Shown here: piece after piece, positions 26,728-34,746 of the stretch
Layout of the letters: each line of letters starts with the position of its first letter
Position numbering within the stretch: the stretch's first letter is position 1
Assembly: GCF_018860975.1 (NCBI RefSeq)
Contig: NZ_JAHKQI010000009.1
Span: forward strand, 237,055-301,054
Length of the DNA: 64,000 nt
Direction of reading: 5' to 3'
From: Lentibacter algarum
Lineage (GTDB): Bacteria; Pseudomonadota; Alphaproteobacteria; Rhodobacterales; Rhodobacteraceae
Translations under genes and position numbers: made by a program
The notes under the pieces: generated by a model
The model's input: only the letters and a program-made list of their open reading frames with translations
What the model was told of the DNA's origin: nothing
The model's database searches: none

Positions 26728-28590
26728 TCATGAAATTTGGTTTTTGGTTTTCAGTTCCAGACGGTCGAAGATCATCAAGCCCACGGCGACAGCCGCTGCG
26801 ACCCACGACACGAGTGTTCCGAAGAAGATAAGCGCTGCGGCCAAACCCAGCCCGACAGGCACCATGTAGCCTTTGCCGCGGCGAGGGTAACAGGCTCGCG
26901 AAATCAGGATCGTGGCGAGCAGCACGAATAAGATCGCCTGAGCCGATTGCCCCAGAGTAAAGCCGGTGCCCAGCAAAAGCGCAGGTTTGTAGATAAACGC
27001 AAACGGGATCACGAACCCTGGCAGGGCAAGCCGTGACGCTTCCAGAGCTGTGCTCATAGGAGACGACCCTGCGATCGGGGCCGCCGCAAAGGCAGCCAGA
27101 GCAACAGGTGGCGTGATCGCTGACAGGACTCCGAAATAGAGCACAAACATGTGGGTATGGACGATCGGCACGCCCAGCTTTTGCAGCGACGGCCCCATAA
27201 CCAGCACGATGATGAGATAGGCAGGCACAGTTGGCATGCCCATGCCGAGCAGCAGACAAGCGATGGCCATCAGAATAAGCGACAGGATCAGCTGATCTTC
27301 GGCAAGGCTCGAGAGAAGTGAGGCAAAGCGCAGGCCAACACCCGTCAGGTTTAGAACACCTATAACGATACCCACAGCGCCCACAATCACCACCAACTCT
27401 GCCGAGATCAAACCTGCCGAGCGGATAAACTTGAGCCAAGCCTCGCCATTGAGCAACAGATCAGGCCGGATCGCGAACCCCAGAACCGTGGCAAGGGCAA
27501 CGCCGACGAAGCCTGCATAGGCGGCTGATGCCCCCCCAACCATGGTGACGACGATGCCAGTGAGCGAAATAACGAAAACCGCCATCTGAACAAGCTCGCG
27601 CCAGTTGAACGAAATGGGCGGTTGCTTTTCCTCGTCAAGATCCATGTTGCGGGCCGCACTCGAGATCGCGACGAAAAGACCACCGTAGTAGAGCAGCGCA
27701 GGCACCGCAGCTGCAGCGCAAATTGTTAGATATGGCACGTTCGTCACGTCAGCCATGATGAAGGCAACCGCCCCCATGATCGGCGGGGTGATCTGACCAC
27801 CGCTCGATGCCGCAGATTCAACAGCTGCAGCGAAACGGGGCGAAAACCCTCGCTTCTTGATTAACGGAATGGTGATGACACCGGTGCCAACCACATTCGC
27901 TACGGCTGACCCCGAAATCGTGCCAAAGAGCCCGCTTGCTACAGTCGCAGCGGCGGCTGGGCCAGATCGCAGGCGACCAGTGGCGGCCAAAGCAAGGCGC
28001 ACGAGCACCAAGTCGATCGCCAGCAATTCAAGCAGGGAGCCGAACAGGATGAAAATCAAAATGGTTGATACGACAGTGGCCATTGGCCGGCCAAACACAC
28101 CGTCAAAAGAGAACCACAGCACGGTCATCAACTCTTCGGTGGAAATACCTGCGTGGCGCAGAAAACCGGGCGCCATATGCCCGAAGGCCCCATAGGCCAA
28201 AACGATCCCCGCAACCAGCGCCATGACCAGCCCGACCGACCTGCGCGTCAACTCGACAACGGCGAACAGGCCGAGCATGCCCATCCAGATATCAGTCGAC
28301 GTCAAAAAATAGAGACCTGTCTCGATCTCTTCGGCGGCGCGGAAATATTGAAAGACACTTAGCGCAAGCGCCACGGCGGTAAACAAAAGAAGCATGCTGT
28401 CCCACAAGCTGCCTGACCGCCCGAAGCCTGATAGAATGATCAGCAAACCGCCGACCAACAGCATTCCGACACGTAGGTAGGAATCAGAAAACACGCCAAA
28501 CACAGACACATATAGTACGACGCTGATCACGATGAGCGACAATAGCAATACGGCACGGTCCACGAGTGTGGATTTGTTCAAAACAGTCAC
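26728..28590 (-). CDS. TRAP transporter fused permease (DctQ-DctM type)
   Basis: This is the sodium-driven inner-membrane component. The 620 residues are almost entirely hydrophobic. The N-terminal ~120 residues correspond to the small subunit and the remainder to the large DctM-type subunit (GSAVANVVGTGVITIPLIKK; SSGGQITPPIMGAVAFIMA; LLGMGMPTVPAYLIIVLVMG). Fused permeases are the rule with TAXI receptors. It heads a three-gene operon with the receptor and the sulfatase, divergent from the IclR gene. Confidence 0.93.
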   Translation of the reverse strand: MTVLNKSTLVDRAVLLLSLIVISVVLYVSVFGVFSDSYLRVGMLLVGGLLIILSGFGRSGSLWDSMLLLFTAVALALSVFQYFRAAEEIETGLYFLTSTDIWMGMLGLFAVVELTRRSVGLVMALVAGIVLAYGAFGHMAPGFLRHAGISTEELMTVLWFSFDGVFGRPMATVVSTILIFILFGSLLELLAIDLVLVRLALAATGRLRSGPAAAATVASGLFGTISGSAVANVVGTGVITIPLIKKRGFSPRFAAAVESAASSGGQITPPIMGAVAFIMADVTNVPYLTICAAAAVPALLYYGGLFVAISSAARNMDLDEEKQPPISFNWRELVQMAVFVISLTGIVVTMVGGASAAYAGFVGVALATVLGFAIRPDLLLNGEAWLKFIRSAGLISAELVVIVGAVGIVIGVLNLTGVGLRFASLLSSLAEDQLILSLILMAIACLLLGMGMPTVPAYLIIVLVMGPSLQKLGVPIVHTHMFVLYFGVLSAITPPVALAAFAAAPIAGSSPMSTALEASRLALPGFVIPFAFIYKPALLLGTGFTLGQSAQAILFVLLATILISRACYPRRGKGYMVPVGLGLAAALIFFGTLVSWVAAAVAVGLMIFDRLELKTKNQIS

Positions 28591-28717
28591 AGCGTCCTCC
28601 CTTGAGCCCCTGTTTCCAGTCCGCCTCGATCTCCCGACGAGGTGTGTGGGCGTGTAAGAAGGCTATTGAACAGTGGCATCTTTGTCGACTATTCGTTTCA
28701 CTAGGTGGAATGATGCG

Positions 28718-29500
28718 ATGACAAAGCTGAACCGATCAATTGACCGTGGGATGGCCGTTCTTGAGGTCGTCCATGCTAGCGGGCGCATACCCCTTGGTGC
28801 GCTTGCTGCGCGCACGGGGCTGCCTAAACCGACAGTTTTGCGCATCTGCGCAACACTTGAACAGCGCAGATGGCTGTTCCGGCGAAGCAGCGACGGCTGC
28901 TATCAGCTTGGTTCGGCCTTTCCGCAAGAAGCCGGTATGCCAAACCGTGTCGATAAACTTGTCGCTGTTGGCAAGGGCGAGATTGTGAAGCTGAGTCGTA
29001 GCACAGGCCTGGCCAGCGATCTGGCTGCAGGAATCGGCGGTGGGCGTGTCGAGATCATAGACACATCCCGAGTGTATAAAGTTCACGCGATATATCCCGA
29101 TGTTGTGGGCTTCCGGCCCTCGCCCATCCTGTCTGCATTGGGGTCGGCATATCTCTATGCGATGACGGGTGAGGAACGCACTAAAGCCTTGCAAGATCTC
29201 GTTGACCAGCTGCCACGCGAAGAAGTCAAAGCGCTGCCTCAACTGGCAAAAGTCTTGAGCGATATTGGAACGCGTGGCTATGCTGCCCGCTCGCCGGGCC
29301 ATTGGGGGAGGGCCGTAGACTACGGTGCGCTACCTGCGGCCATAGCCGTTCCAATTATTGCAGGCGGCGAGCCGGTCGGTTCCATTAGTCTGGTCTGGAA
29401 CGCCAACAACCGGTGTTTGGAAACGGTCGTCAAAGATCACTTGGCGCAGCTGCAAGCGACAGCGCAGACCATCGGTAAGACCTGCGCTGATCAGAATTGA
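28718..29500 (+). CDS. IclR-family regulator, probably of the TRAP-sulfatase operon
   Basis: The 260 residues have an N-terminal winged helix (SIDRGMAVLEVVHASGRIPL; ARTGLPKPTVLRICATLEQR) and a C-terminal effector domain (VEIIDTSRVYKVHAIYPDVV; GYAARSPGHWGRAVDYGA; AIAVPIIAGGEPVGSISLVW). I start at ATG 28718, preceded by AGGTGG; a GTG at 28673 is also in frame. The divergent arrangement with the TRAP operon makes that operon its likely target. A short inverted pair CCTCG/CGAGG at 28624-28642 lies between them and might be its site. Confidence 0.85.
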   Translation: MTKLNRSIDRGMAVLEVVHASGRIPLGALAARTGLPKPTVLRICATLEQRRWLFRRSSDGCYQLGSAFPQEAGMPNRVDKLVAVGKGEIVKLSRSTGLASDLAAGIGGGRVEIIDTSRVYKVHAIYPDVVGFRPSPILSALGSAYLYAMTGEERTKALQDLVDQLPREEVKALPQLAKVLSDIGTRGYAARSPGHWGRAVDYGALPAAIAVPIIAGGEPVGSISLVWNANNRCLETVVKDHLAQLQATAQTIGKTCADQN

Positions 29501-29967
29501 CGGGTGAGTGGTTTCAGGCGGGTAGGTCGCCTCGCCATGCCAATCATTGAGGGATGAGAACCCTTTGAGAAGATCATAGCCCGCAATCTGCGATCAATTG
29601 CTCTCTGTTGCTCAGAACAATTTTAGAGCCAGCCCTGCTACGTCAATTGAAACAGAATGCCTAACAGTGCGCGATCCGGTCGCCTGGGAAGTAACACTGC
29701 GGAGTCTGATCACCGGATGAACGTCCGAAATGATTCGTGAGCGGTCGTTCTGCCAACACCATCCAATGGCGGCTTCGTCCGCCTCTTACCAGTTCATGCG
29801 CGGTGCAGCAAAAGGAACGTTATCCTGTACCAGCCTTATCCTATACCAGCCGTTCGTGATCAGCGCGGCGGATGACGGCGAAGAGCCCATTTTTACGCGA
29901 TGCTGCAATGTGTTCGAAGGGCTGTTGTTGCAGGCGAGGTGCAATTTACCCTTTGCTCGTTTTTCGG
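29501..29967. other. Non-coding stretch before the SDR gene
   Basis: The 467 bp contain no convincing gene; an 84-codon frame at 29730-29984 has no recognisable content. The only structure noted is a 17-bp sequence at 29876-29892 that recurs at 31983-31999. Confidence 0.5.
29876..29892 (+). repeat. 17-bp direct repeat, left copy, flanking the SDR/AraC pair
   Basis: CGGCGAAGAGCCCATTT is present here and identically at 31983-31999, in the same orientation, on either side of the SDR and AraC genes. It could mark the edges of an inserted segment or be a dispersed intergenic motif. Confidence 0.45.
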
Positions 29968-30915
29968 TTAGCCATCCCAGTTGAACCCTGTTGCTTCTTC
30001 GGACACGGTCCAAAGTTTCTCCATGACAGCTTTGTCGTAGGCATGAGGATTTAGTGTGCCCTTGCCGACCGGTCCGACGAACTCCATCCGGCCCGTCGGG
30101 CCGTAAAGCGCGCGCTGTTCCAGCCCGTCCTCGGTGGCGCACATGACCTCGGGGTAGGCTCCTCTTTCGGCGGATTGCACCATAGGCGTGAGGGCCATGA
30201 GCCTGAAGAGCAGCTTGGTCAGCCAGTTGCCGCTGGTGGTGATCAGCGAGGTTGCCGAAGAACCGGGGTGACAGACGTAAACCGACATGTTCTTGCCTGT
30301 CCCCGCAATCCTGTCCTGCAATTCATAGGCAAACATCATCTGCGCCAGCTTGCTCTGACTGTAGACAGGATTTGCGCTGTAGTTCTTGTCCCAATTCATG
30401 TCGTCGAATTGGATGGTCTTGATCCCCATGTTGTAGCCAAGGCTGGCGACCACAACGATCCGGCCTTTGCTCGCTTCGATCAGGTCGAACAACATTCCAC
30501 ACAATACGAAATGCCCGTAGTGGTTTGTGCCAAGCTGGCTCTCAAAGCCATCGACCGTCAGCTTCTGTGTCGGCACTTGCGCGATGGCTGCGTTGCAGAT
30601 CAGCGCATCGATCCGAGGAACGATTTTCAGAACCTCATTTGCTGCTGCGCGGACGCTTGCCAGTTCGGACAAGTCCATACGCACGAAGCTCACCTCGGCC
30701 TCAGCCCCGAACTCTTCTTTCAGTTCTTTTATGGCAGCGGTCGATTTGTCTGCGCTTCGGTTCAGCATCACGACCTTTGCCCCCTTGGACAGAAAGATGC
30801 GCGCGGCTTGAAATCCTGCACCAGCATTGCCACCGGTAATGACATATGTTTTGCCCGTAAGTGATCGGAGGCGGTCAGGCGTCCAGCCTTTGGGTCCGAA
30901 TATCGTATCTGCCAT
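29968..30915 (-). CDS. Short-chain dehydrogenase/reductase
   Basis: This is an NAD(P)-dependent oxidoreductase of 315 residues. The cofactor motif is YVITGGNAGAGFQAARIF near residue 24, with ICNAAIAQVP (NAA variant of NNAG) near 110. The active-site pair is Tyr and Lys in NPVYSQSKLAQMM near 180. The extended C-terminus resembles retinol-dehydrogenase/WW-domain-oxidoreductase-like members. It is divergent from the AraC-type regulator over 169 bp and is probably controlled by it. The substrate is unknown. Confidence 0.88.
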   Translation of the reverse strand: MADTIFGPKGWTPDRLRSLTGKTYVITGGNAGAGFQAARIFLSKGAKVVMLNRSADKSTAAIKELKEEFGAEAEVSFVRMDLSELASVRAAANEVLKIVPRIDALICNAAIAQVPTQKLTVDGFESQLGTNHYGHFVLCGMLFDLIEASKGRIVVVASLGYNMGIKTIQFDDMNWDKNYSANPVYSQSKLAQMMFAYELQDRIAGTGKNMSVYVCHPGSSATSLITTSGNWLTKLLFRLMALTPMVQSAERGAYPEVMCATEDGLEQRALYGPTGRMEFVGPVGKGTLNPHAYDKAVMEKLWTVSEEATGFNWDG

Positions 30916-31084
30916 TGTGTTCTTCCTTAAGGCGTCGGCACAACAGCCGCGCGATGTCTGCTTTCGTGTTGAAATGATAGATAGCTCTCACCAATGGTCA
31001 AAAACAGATGAAATCGTCGCGTATACTTGCCTAATTGTATCACACAGGTTGTCTGGGGGGATTTTGAACCGTTAGACTGGCTGC

Positions 31085-31978
31085 ATGAGCAAAGAACACA
31101 TCAAACACCTTATTGAAGCCCGCACCGACCAAGACGGCCTGACAGAAACCGGAATCAAAGGCGTGCGGTTGTTTCGGGCCACACAAGCGATCCCCTGTGT
31201 TCCTGCCGTTTATGAACCCAGCGTTATTGCCATCGTGAGCGGTGCCAAGGAGGCTATTCTTGATGGCCACAGATTTGTCTACGACGACAGCCAATATATG
31301 TGCTGCCCGATGTCGATGCCAGTAAGGGCTGGTACACCTGCCGCATCCACAGATAACCCTCTCTACGGTGTCATCGTTTCACTGGATAGGCGTGTGATGA
31401 CTGAAATGGCGATGGAGATAGAGAATACCGGAGGCGTCCTCCCAGTGCTCGAAGGCGGTTTGCGTGCGCAAGGGATCAGACTGGCCAAGTGGGACGACGC
31501 TTTCACCGATGCGTTGCTAAGGCTGCTACAGCTAGGGGTAAGCCAGACGGACACGGCAGTTCTTGGGGAGGTGCGGTTGCGCGAGTTGTATTACGCGATC
31601 CTAAAGGGTGAGGCAGGTGTCTTTGCAAGACATGCCTTTGGCGCTGGCAATGCTATCGCGCGGTCCATCGCACATGTGTCGTCCCAATTGAACGCACCTA
31701 TTTCGATTGAAGATATGGCAACCCGTGCAGGCATGAGCCGTGCCGTGTTTCACCGCAAGTTTAAGCAGGTCACAACAATGGCCCCGATCCAGTTCGTCAA
31801 ATCCATGCGTCTCAACAACGCTGCGATGAAGATTGCTGGCGGCATGACTGTGAACGAGGCGGCAATGGATGTGGGCTACGTCAGTTCGTCACAGTTTAGT
31901 CGAGAGTTCAAACGTATGTATGGGCAGTCTCCGCGACAATGGAGCGATGCGCAGCAATTCGCGGCGGAGATCGGGTGA
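31085..31978 (+). CDS. AraC-family transcriptional regulator
   Basis: The 297 residues have an N-terminal sensor domain of the AraC_N type (YEPSVIAIVSGAKEAILDGH; MPVRAGTPAAS). The C-terminus has two helix-turn-helix motifs (SIEDMATRAGMSRAVFHRKF; GGMTVNEAAMDVGYVSSSQF followed by SREFKRMYGQSPRQW). It is divergent from the SDR gene, its probable target. This SDR-AraC pairing with this N-terminal type is, as I recall, common in proteobacteria. Confidence 0.88.
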   Translation: MSKEHIKHLIEARTDQDGLTETGIKGVRLFRATQAIPCVPAVYEPSVIAIVSGAKEAILDGHRFVYDDSQYMCCPMSMPVRAGTPAASTDNPLYGVIVSLDRRVMTEMAMEIENTGGVLPVLEGGLRAQGIRLAKWDDAFTDALLRLLQLGVSQTDTAVLGEVRLRELYYAILKGEAGVFARHAFGAGNAIARSIAHVSSQLNAPISIEDMATRAGMSRAVFHRKFKQVTTMAPIQFVKSMRLNNAAMKIAGGMTVNEAAMDVGYVSSSQFSREFKRMYGQSPRQWSDAQQFAAEIG

Positions 31979-31982
31979 TAGT

Positions 31983-31999
31983 CGGCGAAGAGCCCATTT
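31983..31999 (+). repeat. 17-bp direct repeat, right copy
   Basis: Identical to 29876-29892 and in the same orientation, five bases after the AraC stop. The region from here to 32214 shows no gene. Confidence 0.45.
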
Positions 32000-32214
32000 G
32001 GCTAAATGCTGTGCTTTGCACGAATGGCCGTAGACGTGGAAAGCCGACCTTCGTAAAGTGAGGGCAGCATCGACCTTCGCAGCACCTGACGCAACAATCG
32101 CGCGAATTGACGTTAGAGAAGCACAGGAAGTGTAGGCTAAGTGTTTTCGGACAATCAGCCGGAGCACCCGTTTTAGCGGAACTGGGATTTCGGCATCGGG
32201 GAAAAGAGTATCGG

Positions 32215-32994
32215 ATGAAAACCGTCGACAAGGCAATGCTGCTGCTGCGCCAGTTTTCACTGGAAAGCCTGGAAATCGGGTTGAATGAGCTTGCCCGACT
32301 TACGGGGCAGGACAAGGCCGTGACGCGCCGGCTGTTGGTCTCGCTCGTAAAACATGGCTTCATTGAGCAGAATCCGGAAACCAGAAAGTACTCTCTTGGC
32401 CACGGGTTCCTGTCGCTTGCGCGGCTGAGAGAGGCAACCGTACCGATGGTCAAGGCGACGCAAATCGTTGTGCAATGGCTGTGTACGAAATCAAACGAAA
32501 CAGCGCATGTAGGGATTCCGGGGGCGGAACGAATGACCACTGCGGCCTATGCACTGCCGTCCCGAGGGAATGTCATCAACCTGCGCCCGGCCGAAACCTA
32601 CCCCTATCACGCGTCGTCTTCGGGTCTGGCTTTTTTGTCCTTTTGTTCGGAAAGCACACGCATGCGACTGCTTGAACTGGAGCGAGAAAAACTGACCCGG
32701 TTCACACTTACCGATGATGACGCGCTGGCCGCATTTTTTGAAGAAACACGTCAAAGGGGCTACTCGTTCAGCCGCAATACCGTCGAGGACGGGGTATGCA
32801 GCGTCGCCATGCCATTCTTTACCGATGGCAACGACCCGGCTGGGACAATTTCCATTGCTGTGCCGGATCTGAAAATGAATCCGGACCGTGAAGCCGAGCT
32901 GACCAGGTGGCTTGGTGCTGCGGTTGAGCAGCTTGAAATCTCGTTGACCGGTGTTTCGATGTCCAGAAGACGGCTTTCGACAATCGCCTCTTAA
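32215..32994 (+). CDS. IclR-family regulator of the decayed demethylation cluster
   Basis: The 259 residues start MKTVDKAMLLLRQFS. A winged helix follows (LNELARLTGQDKAVTRRLLV) and then an effector domain (GVCSVAMPFFTDGNDPAGTI). It is a clear paralogue of the IclR protein at 58005-58748: they share KTVDKAM, GLDKA/GQDKA-TRRLLV, YSLGHGFL/YRLGHGFL-LAR-REATVP, PS-GNVIN and SRNT-E-GV-S-AMPFF. I place the start at ATG 32215, after GGGGAAAAGAG, because the paralogue begins at the same point. It lies just upstream of the DAO-GcvT relic and the Tm-1-like gene, which suggests it once controlled that operon. Confidence 0.87.
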   Translation: MKTVDKAMLLLRQFSLESLEIGLNELARLTGQDKAVTRRLLVSLVKHGFIEQNPETRKYSLGHGFLSLARLREATVPMVKATQIVVQWLCTKSNETAHVGIPGAERMTTAAYALPSRGNVINLRPAETYPYHASSSGLAFLSFCSESTRMRLLELEREKLTRFTLTDDDALAAFFEETRQRGYSFSRNTVEDGVCSVAMPFFTDGNDPAGTISIAVPDLKMNPDREAELTRWLGAAVEQLEISLTGVSMSRRRLSTIAS

Positions 32995-33120
32995 CAGGGG
33001 GTGCGATAATCGCACCGTTAGGACGTAAAGTTTCAGAGAATCGTTTCCACCTGCCAGTTTCGCACCACCGCTGATGAACCGTTTGCGAAGCATCGGCTTC
33101 GCTGGCAGAAAGAACTATAA

Positions 33121-33306
33121 ATGGCGAAGAGCATTCCTCAAACTGCACCTGTTGTCATCGTTGACGGAGGCATCATTGGTGTCTCCACGCTCTATCATCT
33201 TGCGAAGCGCGGTGTGAACGCGGTGCTGATCGCGGGAAAAATGTTCCCGCTGCGGGCACAGCTGACGCCGTTTTACGACCCCAAGGGAGAGATCATGCGC
33301 GGGTAA
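33121..33306 (+). pseudogene. Deletion relic of a DAO-GcvT flavoprotein gene (both ends joined in frame)
   Basis: The 61-codon frame is a fusion of the two ends of a gene like the 816-codon one at 46543-48993. Residues 1-37 ([20 protein letters not shown] and AVLI) match that protein's N-terminus. Residues 38-61 (AGKMFPLRAQLTPFYDPKGE and IMRG) match its last 24 residues. About 755 codons are missing, yet the frame and stop are kept. The first Gly of the FAD motif has become Asp. A protein from it could not bind FAD or catalyse anything. It precedes the Tm-1-like gene just as the intact copy does in the other cluster. Confidence 0.88.
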
Positions 33307-33330
33307 CCCGGCATGACAAGGGAGGGCGAT

Positions 33331-34578
33331 ATGACAGACACAACCATTCTGGTGATCGGCACCTACGACACCAAGAACGACGAGCTGGAGTTCATGGCCG
33401 GAAAAATCCGTGCCCAAGGTGGCGCGGTCCTAACCATGGATGTCAGCGTTCTGGGTGATCCTGAGAAGCCAACGGATTACTCCAAACATGCGGTGGCCGA
33501 GGCCGGGGGGCGTTCGATCAGGGAAGCGATCGACAGCGGCAGCGAGCATGTGGCGATGCAGATCATGTCGGATGGCGCCTGTGCGCTGGCACAGCGCCTG
33601 AATGACGGGGGGCATATCAACGGTGTGATCATTTTGGGTGGCACTATGGGCACCGATCTGGCGCTTGATGTTTGTCAGACCCTGCCGATTGGCCTGCCGA
33701 AATACATGGTCTCGACGGTGTCGTTCTCGGCGCTTATTCCCGCTGAGCGCCTGTCTCCCGACATCCAGATGATCCTCTGGGCCGGAGGGCTTTATGGGCT
33801 GAATGCGATCTGTAAATCGTCGCTGGCACAGGCAGCGGGAGCCGTGTTGGGCGCGGCACGCGCAGCCGAGCCCGTCGTGGGTGCGGGCCGTCCAACGGTG
33901 GGCATCACATCGCTTGGCACATCCTGCCTGAAATACATCAAGACGCTGAAACCCGAGCTTGAGGCGCGTGGCTACGAGGTGGCGGTGTTTCACGCCATGG
34001 GCATGGGCGGCATGGCATTTGAGCAGATAGCGGCGCAAAACGGCTTTGTTTGTGTGATGGATTTTGCCGGCTGCGAGCTGGGGAATCTGCTGGCAGGGTC
34101 GGTGGTCAATGCCGGTCGCGACCGGCATCGTGCGGCGGGGCGTGCTGGCATCCCGCAGATCGTTGCGCCCGGCTGTATGGACCTGATTGACTTTGCCGGC
34201 TGGCAGGAAATTCCCGAGCGTTTCCAGGACCGCCCGATCCACACCCATAACAAGCTGGTTAAGAACACCTTCTACAATGCCGACGAACGTCGCGACATCG
34301 CGCGGGAACTGAATGAGCGTTTGGGAGAAAGCCCGGCGCCAACGCAATTGATTATCCCCAATGGTGGCATCGAAGAATGGGATCGCCCCGGAGGCGATTG
34401 TCACGACCCAGAAGGTCTTGCCGCTTTTCTAGACGAGCTACGCAGCACCGTTGCGCCATCGGTCAAGGCGACCGAGATCGACGCGCACATCAACGACCCG
34501 GAGTTTTGCACTACGGCACTAAACATCTTTGACGCCTGGGTGGCTGAAGGGGCCGTGCCTGCGGCAAAATCTAACTAG
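33331..34578 (+). CDS. Tm-1-like ATP-binding (UPF0261) protein, copy 1
   Basis: This 415-residue protein belongs to the UPF0261/Tm-1-like family, named after the tomato Tm-1 protein; the bacterial reaction is not established. Conserved stretches are ILVIGTYDTKNDELEFMAGK at the N-terminus, SVLGDPEKPTDYSKH, GVIILGGTMGTDLALDVCQT, MILWAGGLYGLNAICKSSLA and AVFHAMGMGGMAFEQIAAQN. It is collinear with the copy at 45264-46520 throughout. The start at ATG 33331 follows GGAGGG. It remains intact although the genes on both sides are relics, so it may be under selection of its own. Confidence 0.88.
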   Translation: MTDTTILVIGTYDTKNDELEFMAGKIRAQGGAVLTMDVSVLGDPEKPTDYSKHAVAEAGGRSIREAIDSGSEHVAMQIMSDGACALAQRLNDGGHINGVIILGGTMGTDLALDVCQTLPIGLPKYMVSTVSFSALIPAERLSPDIQMILWAGGLYGLNAICKSSLAQAAGAVLGAARAAEPVVGAGRPTVGITSLGTSCLKYIKTLKPELEARGYEVAVFHAMGMGGMAFEQIAAQNGFVCVMDFAGCELGNLLAGSVVNAGRDRHRAAGRAGIPQIVAPGCMDLIDFAGWQEIPERFQDRPIHTHNKLVKNTFYNADERRDIARELNERLGESPAPTQLIIPNGGIEEWDRPGGDCHDPEGLAAFLDELRSTVAPSVKATEIDAHINDPEFCTTALNIFDAWVAEGAVPAAKSN

Positions 34579-34607
34579 AGCAACCACTTTTTATCAAGGA
34601 GAACAGC

Positions 34608-34706
34608 ATGACATCCAAATTGAAACTGGCAATTGCAGCCAGGCTGCTAACCCCTGATATGCGCACCGAGGGCGTAGCTGCACCCGAGCTGCCACTGTCG
34701 CTGTAG
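34608..34706 (+). pseudogene. 32-codon relic with a secretion-signal-like start
   Basis: AAGGAGA lies six bases before ATG 34608, an excellent ribosome-binding site for so short a frame. It reads MTSKLKLAIAARLL, like the beginning of an exported binding protein, then TPDMRTEGVAAPELPLSL and stops. I read it as the two ends of a deleted binding-protein gene, by analogy with the relic at 33121. A genuine small protein is the alternative. Confidence 0.5.
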
Positions 34707-34746
34707 ACAAGCAAGGATTGTTTTTAGAAGAGAATGGAAGTGAGAT

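Noticed and set aside
29730..29984. An 84-codon plus-strand frame before the SDR gene
   Set aside because: It overlaps the SDR 3' end and has no coding features or ribosome-binding site.
30175..30864. A 229-codon plus-strand frame over the SDR gene
   Set aside because: It is the shadow of a clear SDR with cofactor and active-site motifs on the minus strand.
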